Positions 56,883 through 64,000 of a stretch of DNA of 64,000 nucleotides are shown here, in pieces. The position numbers were made by a program, and so were the translations under genes. The DNA lies in the NCBI RefSeq assembly GCF_019237615.1, contig NZ_JAFAGT010000057.1:37798-101797 (forward strand), given 5' to 3'. The stretch is from Roseateles sp. Lineage in GTDB: Bacteria; Pseudomonadota; Gammaproteobacteria; Burkholderiales; Burkholderiaceae_C. A model generated the notes under the pieces. The model saw only the letters and a list, made by a program, of their open reading frames with translations, was not told where the DNA came from and did no database searches. The first letter of the stretch is position 1. Each line of letters opens with the position of its first letter.

Positions 56883-57701
56883 TCAGCGGCCGTGCTCTTG
56901 CGCGGCCAGCAGTTGCTCGTTGACGCGCCGCGCGGCACGCAGCACCAGCGTCTCGTCCAGCTGGGCCTGCGGGGCGATCTGGCTGGCGATGTCGTCGAGC
57001 TGATGGGGATGGGCGAGCAAGGCCCAGGCCACCGTCGAGATGGCAGCGACGCTGCGGCGCGCGAGGCTCTCGGGCATGGTCAGCGTGGCCTGGATCTCGA
57101 CGTGATGGCGCACGCTGGCCACCGCCGCCGGGGCCAGGCCCCAGCTCTCGCACAGCGCCGCGCCGAGCGCGTCGTGGCTGACGCCGAAGGCCGTGCGCTC
57201 CAGCTCCACGAGCTCGGCATCGCGCGTCGCGGCGCGCAGCATGGCCGGGTAGTGGGTCGGTGCATGGCGGTACAGCACGGCCTTGCCGCATTCCTCGAAC
57301 AGGCCGGCCGAGTGGGCGGCCCAGGGGTCCACGCCCAGCATCTGCCCCATTCGGCCCATCAGCAGGCCGCGCTGCGAGGCGCGCGACCACACCGATTCCA
57401 GCTCGGCCGCGGTCGGGAAGGCGGCGCGCAGCCCCATCTCGAAGGTGATGGCCGCGACCTCGCGCATGCCCAGGTATGTCAGCGCCTGGTGCACCGTCTG
57501 CACACGGCCGCGCAGGCCGTAGAGCGAGGAGTTGACCGCCTTCATGACGGCGGCCGCGAGGGCCATGTCGGTCTCGACCAGCGAGGACATGGCCTGCAGG
57601 TCGATGTCCTCCGCCGCCATCAGCAGCGAGAGCTTGACCAGGACCTCGGGCTGGGTCGGGATCTCGATGTCCAGATTGCGCAGTTGCGGGTCGACGGGCA
57701 T
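56883..57701 (-). CDS. HDOD domain protein
   Basis: A 272-residue protein with one HDOD domain (residues 12-210), a non-catalytic relative of HD hydrolases. Recognisable blocks are PTQPEVLVKL, AVMKAVNSSLYG, VQTVHQALTYLG and the GLFEECGKAVLY block. HDOD proteins act in signalling, often with c-di-GMP or chemotaxis genes, which fits the two cyclases next to it. No other domain is attached. Confidence 0.9.
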   Translation of the reverse strand: MPVDPQLRNLDIEIPTQPEVLVKLSLLMAAEDIDLQAMSSLVETDMALAAAVMKAVNSSLYGLRGRVQTVHQALTYLGMREVAAITFEMGLRAAFPTAAELESVWSRASQRGLLMGRMGQMLGVDPWAAHSAGLFEECGKAVLYRHAPTHYPAMLRAATRDAELVELERTAFGVSHDALGAALCESWGLAPAAVASVRHHVEIQATLTMPESLARRSVAAISTVAWALLAHPHQLDDIASQIAPQAQLDETLVLRAARRVNEQLLAAQEHGR

Positions 57702-57737
57702 GGTGAATGGAGGCGCTAGGGAATGCCCGATGGTAGA

Positions 57738-58499
57738 TCAGCGGAAGAAGGCGTCCCACGCCGTTTTGAGGATCAAACACCCCACGACGACGACGAAGGC
57801 GCCGCGCACGAAGCCGGCCCCGTGCTTGAGCGCCATCCGGGTGCCCATCAGGCTGCCGATGACGTTGGTCACGGCCATGACGGCGGCGACCTGCCACCAG
57901 AAATGGCCCTTGCTGACGAACAGGGCGATGGCGGCCGCATTGGTCAGCAGGTTCATCAGCTTGGCCGTGGCCGATGCATGCAAGAAGTCATAACCCAGCA
58001 ACCGCACGAACAGGAAGACGAAGAAGCTGCCCGTGCCAGGGCCGAAGAAACCGTCGTAGAAACCCACCGCGAGCGCGATGCCGCCGGCGACCCAGGCCTC
58101 GGCCCTGCCGCTGTAGCGCGGCGCATGTTCACGGCCCAGATCCTTCTTGGCCAGCGTGTAGACGAGCACGGCCAGCAGCACCAGTGGCAAGGCCTTGCGC
58201 AGGCCGTCAGGGCTGATCAGGGTCAGACTCCAGGCGCCGGCGAAGCTGCCGGCACCGGCCAGCACGGCGGCCGGCATCAGGCGGCGCCAGGGCAGGTCGA
58301 CGCGCTTCACGTACTGCAGCGTGGCCCAGCCCGTTCCCCAGATGGACGCGCCCTTGTTCGTGCCCAGCAGCGTCGCCGGCGCCGCGCCCGGGAAGGTGCT
58401 GAACAGGGCTGGCACCAGCACCAGGCCGCCGCCGCCGGCCACCGCGTCGATGAAGCCTGCGAGCAGGGAGGCGGCGGCGACGGTGAACAGGTCCAGCAT
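57738..58499 (-). CDS. TSUP family permease (TauE/SafE)
   Basis: A 253-residue inner-membrane protein with seven or eight helices and the repeated family motif (AGFIDAVAGGGGLVLVPAL; GFYDGFFGPGTGSFFVF). TSUP permeases move sulfite, organosulfonates or similar anions. The ATG at 58497-58499 gives the standard N-terminus; the open frame upstream runs through the leader hairpin. A structured leader with an intrinsic terminator precedes the gene by about 40 nt, which suggests control by attenuation. The substrate is unknown. Confidence 0.88.
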   Translation of the reverse strand: MLDLFTVAAASLLAGFIDAVAGGGGLVLVPALFSTFPGAAPATLLGTNKGASIWGTGWATLQYVKRVDLPWRRLMPAAVLAGAGSFAGAWSLTLISPDGLRKALPLVLLAVLVYTLAKKDLGREHAPRYSGRAEAWVAGGIALAVGFYDGFFGPGTGSFFVFLFVRLLGYDFLHASATAKLMNLLTNAAAIALFVSKGHFWWQVAAVMAVTNVIGSLMGTRMALKHGAGFVRGAFVVVVGCLILKTAWDAFFR

Positions 58500-58540
58500 G
58501 GCGGGGTGCGAAAGAGGCCGGCGCGAGCGGCCGGGGAGAC

Positions 58541-58577
58541 AAAGAAAACGGCCACCAAGGGTGCCTTGGTGGCCGTC
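58541..58577 (-). terminator. Intrinsic terminator ahead of the TSUP gene (minus strand)
   Basis: On the minus strand ACGGCCACCAAGG (its complement spans 58564-58576) pairs with CCTTGGTGGCCGT (58560-58548) around a 3-base loop, a 13-bp perfect stem. It is followed by TTTTCTTTG. It ends about 40 nt before the TSUP ATG in the same direction. Confidence 0.85.
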
Positions 58578-58800
58578 GTGATTGTCTTCGGGGTTACGAA
58601 GCAACCTTGTGCGCTTGTCGCTTGTCTTGTCTCCTCACAACCCGCCCGGCGGTCCTGGACCGGAGCCCGGAACCGCGTCGAGTGCCAGCAATGTAGTGCC
58701 CCTCGACGGTGCATGGCACTGGGGTAAGCCCGGGTTCGCCGGCCACGAAAGGTGCGTAAGCGCCCCAACCCTGTGCGTACTGGAGGGCGGAGCGCGTCAT
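58578..58800 (-). ncRNA. Candidate structured leader or small RNA upstream of the TSUP gene
   Basis: Read on the minus strand, AGTGCC (58720-58715) can pair with either of two GGCACT copies (58700-58695 or 58686-58681). CGTCGAG (58708-58702) is complementary to CTCGACG (58682-58676), and CTTCG/CGAAG forms a hairpin just before the terminator at 58541-58577. These pairings compete, as in a switch. TTGACA (58825-58820) is a possible -35, but the -10 is poor. A 68-codon ORF in the same stretch has weak third-position G/C bias. The rest of 58500-59000 shows only a CCGCCCC/GGGGCGG hairpin (58911-58933). Confidence 0.4.
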
Positions 58801-59000
58801 CCGGCGGTCGGGCTTGCGTTGTCAAAAGCCGACATCGGCGTGATGCCCAGCGGCGCTCTTTCCGGGCGGCCGATCCCTGCCGTGCGCCGACCGGGTCGGA
58901 TACACCAATTCCGCCCCTGAGAATGTGGGGCGGTCAAATCCCGATTGCCGGGTGGCGCCCGACGATGAACAGTCGCCCTCCCGCTGTACCCTGACCGACC

Positions 59001-59423
59001 ATGTCCCGCCCCTTCACCGCCCGCATCCGCGGCTTCACCCTGCTTGAACTGCTGGTCGTCATGGTCATCATCGGCCTGCTGGCCGGCTACGTCGGCCCCA
59101 AGTTCTTCGGCCAGATCGGCAAGAGCGAGGTCAAGGCGGCCCGCGCCCAGATCGATGCGCTGACCAAGTCGCTGGACCAGTACCGCCTGGACGTCGGCCG
59201 CTATCCCAGCACCGAGCAGGGCCTGGCCGTGCTCGTCACCAGGCCGGCCGACGAACCCAAGTGGGCCGGCCCCTATCTGTCCAAGGCCGTACCCAAGGAC
59301 CCCTGGGGCAACGACTACCAGTACCGCAGCCCCGGAGAGCATGGCGAATACGACCTGCTGAGCTTCGGCAAGGACGGCCGCCCCGGCGGCGAGGGTGAGG
59401 ACGCCGACCTCACCTCCTGGTAA
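59001..59423 (+). CDS. gspG: Type II secretion major pseudopilin GspG
   Basis: A 140-residue pseudopilin. The N-terminus has the prepilin cleavage site and methylated helix (RGFTLLELLVVMVIIGLLA, with G at -1 and E at +5). The C-terminal domain carries the GspG pattern YPSTEQGLAVLV and DPWGNDYQYRSPG. It forms the periplasmic pseudopilus. It is the first gene of an operon with gspF and gspE. The usual order in type II systems is C-D-E-F-G, so G-F-E is a rearranged, minor type. Confidence 0.96.
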   Translation: MSRPFTARIRGFTLLELLVVMVIIGLLAGYVGPKFFGQIGKSEVKAARAQIDALTKSLDQYRLDVGRYPSTEQGLAVLVTRPADEPKWAGPYLSKAVPKDPWGNDYQYRSPGEHGEYDLLSFGKDGRPGGEGEDADLTSW

Positions 59424-59438
59424 GAAGAAGCCCGTCCC

Positions 59439-60632
59439 GTGCCTCAATTCCAGACCCGCGTGCTGCGCGCGGGCGCCGTCAGTTCGGAACGCGTCGAGGC
59501 GCCCGATCGCTCCGCCGTCGCCGCCGTGCTGGGCGTGCTGCCGCAGCATGTACTGGAGGCGCGCGAGATCGCGAGCACCGAGGTGGCACGCCCCTGGCGG
59601 CGCAGCAGCAAATTCCCGCTGCAGCTCTTCAGCCAGGAACTGGCCGTGCTGCTGGATGCCGGCATCGCGCTGCTGGAGGCGCTGAACACGCTGCGCGAGA
59701 AGGAAGGCCAGCCCGGCGTGCGCGCGGCGCTGGACGGCGTCATCACCCAGATCGAGCAGGGCCAGCCGCTGTCCGTCGCGCTGCGCCAGCAGCCGCAGGC
59801 CTTCGACGAGCTGATCTGCGCCATCGTCGCGGCCAACGAGAAGACCGGCCAGCTGTCCACGGCGCTGGCCCAGCATGCGCGCTACCTCGCCTGGGTGGAT
59901 GCGCTGCGCTCGCGCCTCGTGGCAGCCATGGTCTATCCGCTGATGCTGCTGGGCGTGGGGGGCGCGGTCATCCTCTTCCTGCTGCTCTACGTGCTGCCGC
60001 GCTTTGCCGGCATCCTGGAGCAGACCAGCGCGGATCTGCCCTGGGCATCGCGCGTCCTCATCGAGTTCGGCCAGACGGCTGGCGCGCATCCGGCCCTGGT
60101 CATCGGTGGCATCGCCGCCATCGGCTTTGCGGTCTTCGCGCTGATCCGCCAGCCCGCCGTGCGCCAGCGCGCCCAGGCGGCGCTGTGGACCATGCCTGGC
60201 CTGGGCCCCCGTCTGCGCGTGCTGGCACTGGCGCGGCTGTACCGTTCGCTGGCCATGCTGCTGGCCTCGGGCGTGCCGGCGCTGGCGGCGCTGAAGATCG
60301 TCGTCGACGTGGTCGCCGCGCCCTGGCGGGCCGCCGTGCAGGCCGCGGCGGCGCAGATCGAGCGCGGCGAGCGCCTGTCGGCCGCCTTCGATGCGCAGGA
60401 CCTGGCCACGCCGGTCGCGCGCCGCATGCTGCGAGTCGGCGAGCGCAGCGGCGAGGTCGCGACCATGCTGGAGCGCGCCGCCGCCTTCCACGACGAGGAG
60501 GCCGCGCGGCTGACGGACCTGCTGTCCCGCCTTGTCAACCCGGCGCTGATGCTCATCATGGGCGTGCTGATCGGCGGCATCATCGTGCTGATGTACCTGC
60601 CCATCTTCCAGTTGGTGGAGCAGGTTCAATGA
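59439..60632 (+). CDS. gspF: Type II secretion inner-membrane platform protein GspF
   Basis: A 397-residue GspF/PilC-family protein with two T2SSF domains (about 60-190 and 265-385), each with the conserved LFSQELAVLLDAGIALLEAL / LYRSLAMLLASGVPALAAL pattern, and three membrane helices. It anchors the ATPase and pseudopilus in the inner membrane. The start is a GTG 15 bp after gspG. The stop overlaps the gspE ATG (ATGA). Confidence 0.95.
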   Translation: MPQFQTRVLRAGAVSSERVEAPDRSAVAAVLGVLPQHVLEAREIASTEVARPWRRSSKFPLQLFSQELAVLLDAGIALLEALNTLREKEGQPGVRAALDGVITQIEQGQPLSVALRQQPQAFDELICAIVAANEKTGQLSTALAQHARYLAWVDALRSRLVAAMVYPLMLLGVGGAVILFLLLYVLPRFAGILEQTSADLPWASRVLIEFGQTAGAHPALVIGGIAAIGFAVFALIRQPAVRQRAQAALWTMPGLGPRLRVLALARLYRSLAMLLASGVPALAALKIVVDVVAAPWRAAVQAAAAQIERGERLSAAFDAQDLATPVARRMLRVGERSGEVATMLERAAAFHDEEAARLTDLLSRLVNPALMLIMGVLIGGIIVLMYLPIFQLVEQVQ

Positions 60633-62140
60633 GCACCAGCCTCAACGATTGGCTGCCCGCCGAACAGGGCCCCTGGCACCTGGATTTCGAGCAATGGCCG
60701 CAGGCCCAGGCCCAGCGCTGGCGCGCCGTGCTGGCCGTGGGCGCCGGCAACCGGCGCGTGCTGCTGGCCGAGCGCGACGAGGACGCGATGCTGCTGCAGA
60801 GCGTCGAGTCGCGGCTCAACGCGCCGGTGGGCTGGCAGTGTTGCGCGCCCGAGGCGGTGACGCATTTCCTCGGTGCCGGCGAGGCGGACTTCCGCGCGCT
60901 GTCCGACGTCGAGGACGCGCTGGCCGCCGTCGAGGACCATACCGAGGAGTTGTCGGCGCTGGCCCTCAGTGAGCAGGCCAGCCCCGTGGTGCGCTTGCTC
61001 AACGCCACCCTCTACGACGCGCTGCAGGACACCGCTTCCGACATCCACATCGAATGCACGGCCCGTGGCGCGACGATCCGCTTCCGCGTCGACGGCGTGA
61101 TGGCCGTCGTGCGCCAGGTCGAGAGCCCGCAGGTGGCCGAGCAGCTGGTGTCGCGCCTCAAGGTCATGGCCGAGCTGGACATCGGCGAGCGCCGCCTGCC
61201 GCAGGACGGCCGCTTCAAGCTGCGCGTGCAGGGGCGCGAGATCGACTTCCGTCTGTCGATCATGCCCAGTGTCTTCGGCGAGGACGCCGTCATCCGCATC
61301 CTGGACCGTGCCGCCATCGCGCGCGCCGGCACGCTGACGCTGGATGCGCTGGGCTTCGATGACGAGGAGCGCGCCGCCATCCGCCACCAGGCGCGCCAGC
61401 CCCACGGCATGCTGCTGGTGACCGGCCCCACCGGCTCCGGCAAGACGACCACGCTGTACGCCACGCTGGCCGAGATTCATACCGGCGCCGACAAGATCAT
61501 CACCATTGAGGACCCTGTCGAGTACCAGCTCAGCGGTGTCGTGCAGATCCCCGTCAACGAGAAGAAGGGCCTGACCTTCTCGCGCGGCCTGCGCTCCATC
61601 CTGCGCCACGACCCCGACCGCGTGATGGTCGGCGAGATCCGCGATGCCGAGACGGCACAGATCGCCGTACAGGCCGCGCTGACGGGTCACCTCGTCTTCA
61701 GCACCGTGCATGCCAACAACGCGTTCGACGTCATCGGCCGCTTCATGCACATGGGCCTGGACCTCTACAACGTCGTCTCCGCGCTGAACGCCGTGCTGGC
61801 GCAGCGCCTGGTGCGGCTGACGTGCAGGCACTGCGCCCAGCCCTTCACGCCCGATGCCGCGACGCTGGCCCGCCACGGCGTCGTCAACGGGGCGTTCATG
61901 AAGGGCGAGGGCTGCGGCCATTGCCGCGGCACCGGCTACAAGGGCCGGCGCGCGGTGGCCGAGCTGCTCAAGCTGGACGACGGCCTGCGCGACCTGATTG
62001 CCGCGCGTGCGCCCATGTCCGAGATCAAGGCCGCGGCCAAGGCGCGCGGCATGAAGTCGCTGCGCGAGATGGCGCTGGCGGCCGTCTGCCGCGGCGACAC
62101 CACCTTCGAGGAGCTTGAACGTGTCACCCTCGATGAGTGA
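60629..62140 (+). CDS. gspE: Type II secretion ATPase GspE
   Basis: A 503-residue secretion ATPase of the GspE/PilB family: N-terminal domain (1-110), then ASDIHIE, Walker A GPTGSGKTT, Asp box (IITIEDPVEYQL), Walker B VMVGEIRDAETA, His box (HLVFSTVHANNA) and a C-terminal tetracysteine zinc motif (CRHC...CGHC). It powers pseudopilus assembly in the cytoplasm. Its length matches normal GspE. The start overlaps gspF by 4 bp and the end overlaps the next gene by 8 bp. Confidence 0.96.
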   Translation: MSTSLNDWLPAEQGPWHLDFEQWPQAQAQRWRAVLAVGAGNRRVLLAERDEDAMLLQSVESRLNAPVGWQCCAPEAVTHFLGAGEADFRALSDVEDALAAVEDHTEELSALALSEQASPVVRLLNATLYDALQDTASDIHIECTARGATIRFRVDGVMAVVRQVESPQVAEQLVSRLKVMAELDIGERRLPQDGRFKLRVQGREIDFRLSIMPSVFGEDAVIRILDRAAIARAGTLTLDALGFDDEERAAIRHQARQPHGMLLVTGPTGSGKTTTLYATLAEIHTGADKIITIEDPVEYQLSGVVQIPVNEKKGLTFSRGLRSILRHDPDRVMVGEIRDAETAQIAVQAALTGHLVFSTVHANNAFDVIGRFMHMGLDLYNVVSALNAVLAQRLVRLTCRHCAQPFTPDAATLARHGVVNGAFMKGEGCGHCRGTGYKGRRAVAELLKLDDGLRDLIAARAPMSEIKAAAKARGMKSLREMALAAVCRGDTTFEELERVTLDE

Positions 62141-63281
62141 AAGCCTGCGCCTGTCGGTCGCCGCGCGTCTGGCCAAGCCGTACCGCCTCTTCGTCACGCC
62201 CACGGGCGGCGAGTTCGAGGCCTGGTGCCGCGAACGGCCCGGCACGGCCGTTGAGCTGGTCGTCAGCGCGCTGGCCCTGCACGAGCTGGTCGCTGAGCCG
62301 GGCCTGCCGCTGACCGACCTGGACGCCGTGCAGGCCTACGCCCAGCAGCAGTTCGCCCACTACTTCGGCGCCACTGCCCAGCGCTTTGCGATCGCACCCT
62401 GGCGCCTCGGCGATGCGGCGGGGGCTTCGGCCCTGCATGGGCTGGACCTGACCGCCCTGCGCGCCCAGGCCCAGGCCGCCCGCGTGCGTCTGGCGGCCGT
62501 GCGCCCAGCCTGGGCCACGTGGCTGGCTTCGCTGCCCGCCGCCACGCGTGCTGCGTCCGGCAGCGTGGTCTGGCATGAGGGCGCTGAAGGGGCGTTGACG
62601 GCCGTCGTCATCCGGCTCGACCGCGGCCTGGTCACGGGCCTGCAGTCGCGCCGCGTGCAGAGCCTGGCCGACCTGGGCGGCCTGGATGAAGGCGGGCCGC
62701 TGGCCGTCGGCACACCCGCCAGCGATCTCGCGCCCCAGCCCGGCCCCGTGGCGCCCCGGCCCGACTTCCTGCCGCGCAGCGCCCGCTCATCGCTGGCCTG
62801 GCCGCTGGCGGCGACGGGCGCCCTCGTGCTCGCCACGGCCGCCTGGAGCGCCGTCGACAGCCATCGCGCGCTGGACGTGGCCCAGGCCGCGCGCGACCGC
62901 GTCGCGACGCTGCGCCCCTCGCCGGCACCCAGGCCCGCCGTGCGGAGCGCCCGTGCCGAGCCAGCCGAGAACCGTTCGGCCGTCGAGGCCCGTGCCTTGC
63001 TGGCCATGCCCTGGGAGCCGCTTCTGACCCGCGTCGAGACCGCCGGCGCCGAGGCCAAGACCATCGCCTGGCTGGGCCTGGACGCCAGCGCCGGCCGCGG
63101 CGAGCTGCGCCTGGAAGGCCTGACGCCCGACAAACTGCTGGCACTGCAGCTGGCCGAGCAGCTGGGCACGACGCCCGGCTGGCGCCAGGTCGTGCTGTCG
63201 CGCTTCTCGGCGGCCGAGACGGGCCTCGTCGGCCAGCGCTTCGAGATCCAGGCCCGCGTGGCGACCGGAGGCGGCTCGTGA
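62133..63281 (+). CDS. GspL/PilN-like inner-membrane assembly protein
   Basis: A 382-residue protein: a cytoplasmic part to about 220, one membrane helix (SSLAWPLAATGALVLATAAWS), then a periplasmic domain (RVETAGAEAKTIAWLGLDAS onwards). This is the topology of GspL or of a PilM/PilN-type assembly protein, and position after gspE supports it, but motifs are weak. ATG 62133 (8 bp overlap with gspE) is chosen over an upstream TTG at 62115. The GTG of the next gene overlaps its stop. Confidence 0.6.
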   Translation: MSESLRLSVAARLAKPYRLFVTPTGGEFEAWCRERPGTAVELVVSALALHELVAEPGLPLTDLDAVQAYAQQQFAHYFGATAQRFAIAPWRLGDAAGASALHGLDLTALRAQAQAARVRLAAVRPAWATWLASLPAATRAASGSVVWHEGAEGALTAVVIRLDRGLVTGLQSRRVQSLADLGGLDEGGPLAVGTPASDLAPQPGPVAPRPDFLPRSARSSLAWPLAATGALVLATAAWSAVDSHRALDVAQAARDRVATLRPSPAPRPAVRSARAEPAENRSAVEARALLAMPWEPLLTRVETAGAEAKTIAWLGLDASAGRGELRLEGLTPDKLLALQLAEQLGTTPGWRQVVLSRFSAAETGLVGQRFEIQARVATGGGS

Positions 63282-63784
63282 ACCGGTACGCCCTCGTCAA
63301 GGCGCTGGGCTGGCCTGGCCTGGCCGGCCTCGCAGCGCTGGTGCTGGCCGTCGTTGCCGTGGCGCTGGGCCAGCGCTGGGATGCCCAGGCTGCGCACCTG
63401 CAGGCCGAGGCCCGCGCACTGCGCGCCAAGGCGCGGCCCGCTGCCGTCGAGACGGCGCCGGTCAGCGTGCAGCAATGGCAGGCCGCGTTGCCGCCGTCCC
63501 GGGACCGCCAGCAGCGTCTGGCCGACCTGCTGGAACTCGGGATCCGCCTCGACCTCAACGGTGCGCGCACCGAGCATCGGCTGTCCACCAGCGAAGGCCT
63601 GGAGCGGCTGCGCGTGACGATGCCGGTGACCGGCAGCTATGCCCAGGTGCGCCGCTTCATCGGTGCCGCGCTGGAACACGACCCGGCGCTGAGCCTGGAC
63701 GCGATCAAGCTGCGCCGGGTCAGCCCGATCAGCACCGACGTCGACGCCGAGCTGCAGTGGTCGCTGCACGGGAGGGCGCCATGA
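63278..63784 (+). CDS. GspM/PilO-like inner-membrane assembly protein
   Basis: A 168-residue protein with one N-terminal membrane helix (GLAGLAALVLAVVAVALG), a helical linker (AAHLQAEARALRAKA) and a ferredoxin-like periplasmic domain whose PVTGSYAQVRRFIGAALEH matches the PilO/GspM type II group. It should pair with the preceding GspL/PilN-like protein. The GTG start overlaps the previous stop (GTGA), and its TGA overlaps the next ATG. Confidence 0.65.
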   Translation: MNRYALVKALGWPGLAGLAALVLAVVAVALGQRWDAQAAHLQAEARALRAKARPAAVETAPVSVQQWQAALPPSRDRQQRLADLLELGIRLDLNGARTEHRLSTSEGLERLRVTMPVTGSYAQVRRFIGAALEHDPALSLDAIKLRRVSPISTDVDAELQWSLHGRAP

Positions 63785-64000
63785 TCGAGCGTCGTCAACT
63801 GATGCTGGGCGGCGCCCTCGCGGCGACGCTGGCGGCCACCGCCTGGGTGGCCTCGCGACCCGAGGACGAGGCGCCGGCCGCCGTGGCCGCGCCGACCCGC
63901 CGTGCGGCGGTCGCGGCCGCCGCTCACGCCGCGTCCGTGCCGGCCGCCGAGGCCCGCCAGCCCTGGGCCGACGCGCCGGCATCCCAGCTGGCGGCCTGGC
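63781..64000 (+). CDS. Membrane-anchored secretion-operon protein (cut by the window end)
   Basis: The first 73 codons of a gene that continues beyond base 64000. It has a short cytoplasmic start (MIERRQLM), one membrane segment (LGGALAATLAATAWVA) and an Ala/Pro-rich periplasmic stretch. It overlaps the GspM-like stop (ATGA), so it belongs to the operon. Position would suit a GspC/PilP-like or GspN-like component, but too little is visible to decide. Confidence 0.5.
   Translation, partial: MIERRQLMLGGALAATLAATAWVASRPEDEAPAAVAAPTRRAAVAAAAHAASVPAAEARQPWADAPASQLAAW

Noticed and set aside
58594..58800. A 68-codon minus-strand ORF upstream of the TSUP gene
   Set aside because: Third-position G/C is lower than in real genes here, there is no Shine-Dalgarno, and the segment has competing RNA pairings. 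It is better treated as a leader or small RNA.

Overview
The window is about 64 kb of very GC-rich DNA (roughly 70% G+C by eye) with tightly packed genes and strong G/C preference at third codon positions. Gene content points to a betaproteobacterium of the order Burkholderiales, probably near Roseateles, Pelomonas, Mitsuaria or Rubrivivax. The pointers are an MHFG-type PEP-CTERM protein, an AKKA-repeat histone H1/SWIB protein, a tryptophanyl-tRNA synthetase with a DUF1508-like tail, and Burkholderiales-style c-di-GMP and type II secretion genes. The genus is inference. I saw no tRNA, rRNA, CRISPR array, transposase or prophage.

Layout. 1-2724: tail of a PglL/Wzy-like ligase, moaC, a BepA-like M48 metalloprotease and a small holin-like membrane protein. 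2789-7531: an iron-uptake set behind a Fur box (tonB, catecholate-type TonB-dependent receptor, PiuC-type dioxygenase, PepSY protein, cytochrome b). 7833-14762: H1/SWIB protein, response regulator, PEP-CTERM protein, uvrA, S9 peptidase. 14897-21960: a small tandem-repeat secreted protein, two class III nucleotidyl-cyclase-type genes in tandem, a TPR-2OG oxygenase and a small secreted protein. 22009-28348: glcB with a divergent LysR regulator and a perfect inverted repeat between them, an AMP-forming acyl-CoA ligase, trpS.

28381-44827 is a carbohydrate-utilisation locus: LacI regulator, GH3, a TonB-dependent receptor, GH1, a complete ABC sugar importer, a flavin-dependent halogenase homologue, GH30 and an SGNH acetylesterase. 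A perfect palindrome (TGGAACCGGTTCCA) just downstream of a TTGACA promoter sits between the divergent GH3 and receptor genes and is the obvious LacI operator. The enzyme set suggests an acetylated beta-glucan or beta-glucoside substrate: outer-membrane import by the receptor, trimming by GH30, the esterase, GH3 and GH1, and inner-membrane import by the ABC transporter.

44882-48829 holds a GGDEF/EAL phosphodiesterase, psd and trhO. 48864-51260 is the oddest stretch. It is lower in G+C and holds MacA- and MacB-like genes that each appear to have lost their middle in frame, an M50 protease fragment without its HExxH part, a secreted protein of unknown function, and a 38-codon ORF with a good Shine-Dalgarno. 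It looks like a decaying, horizontally acquired peptide maturation/export cluster. 51606-58499 carries a MurA-family enzyme coupled to a periplasmic binding protein and a pseudouridine synthase, then two GGDEF cyclases, an HDOD protein and a TSUP permease with a structured, terminator-bearing leader. 59001-64000 is the start of a type II secretion/type IV pilus-like operon (gspG, gspF, gspE, then GspL-, GspM/PilO-like and a cut-off gene).
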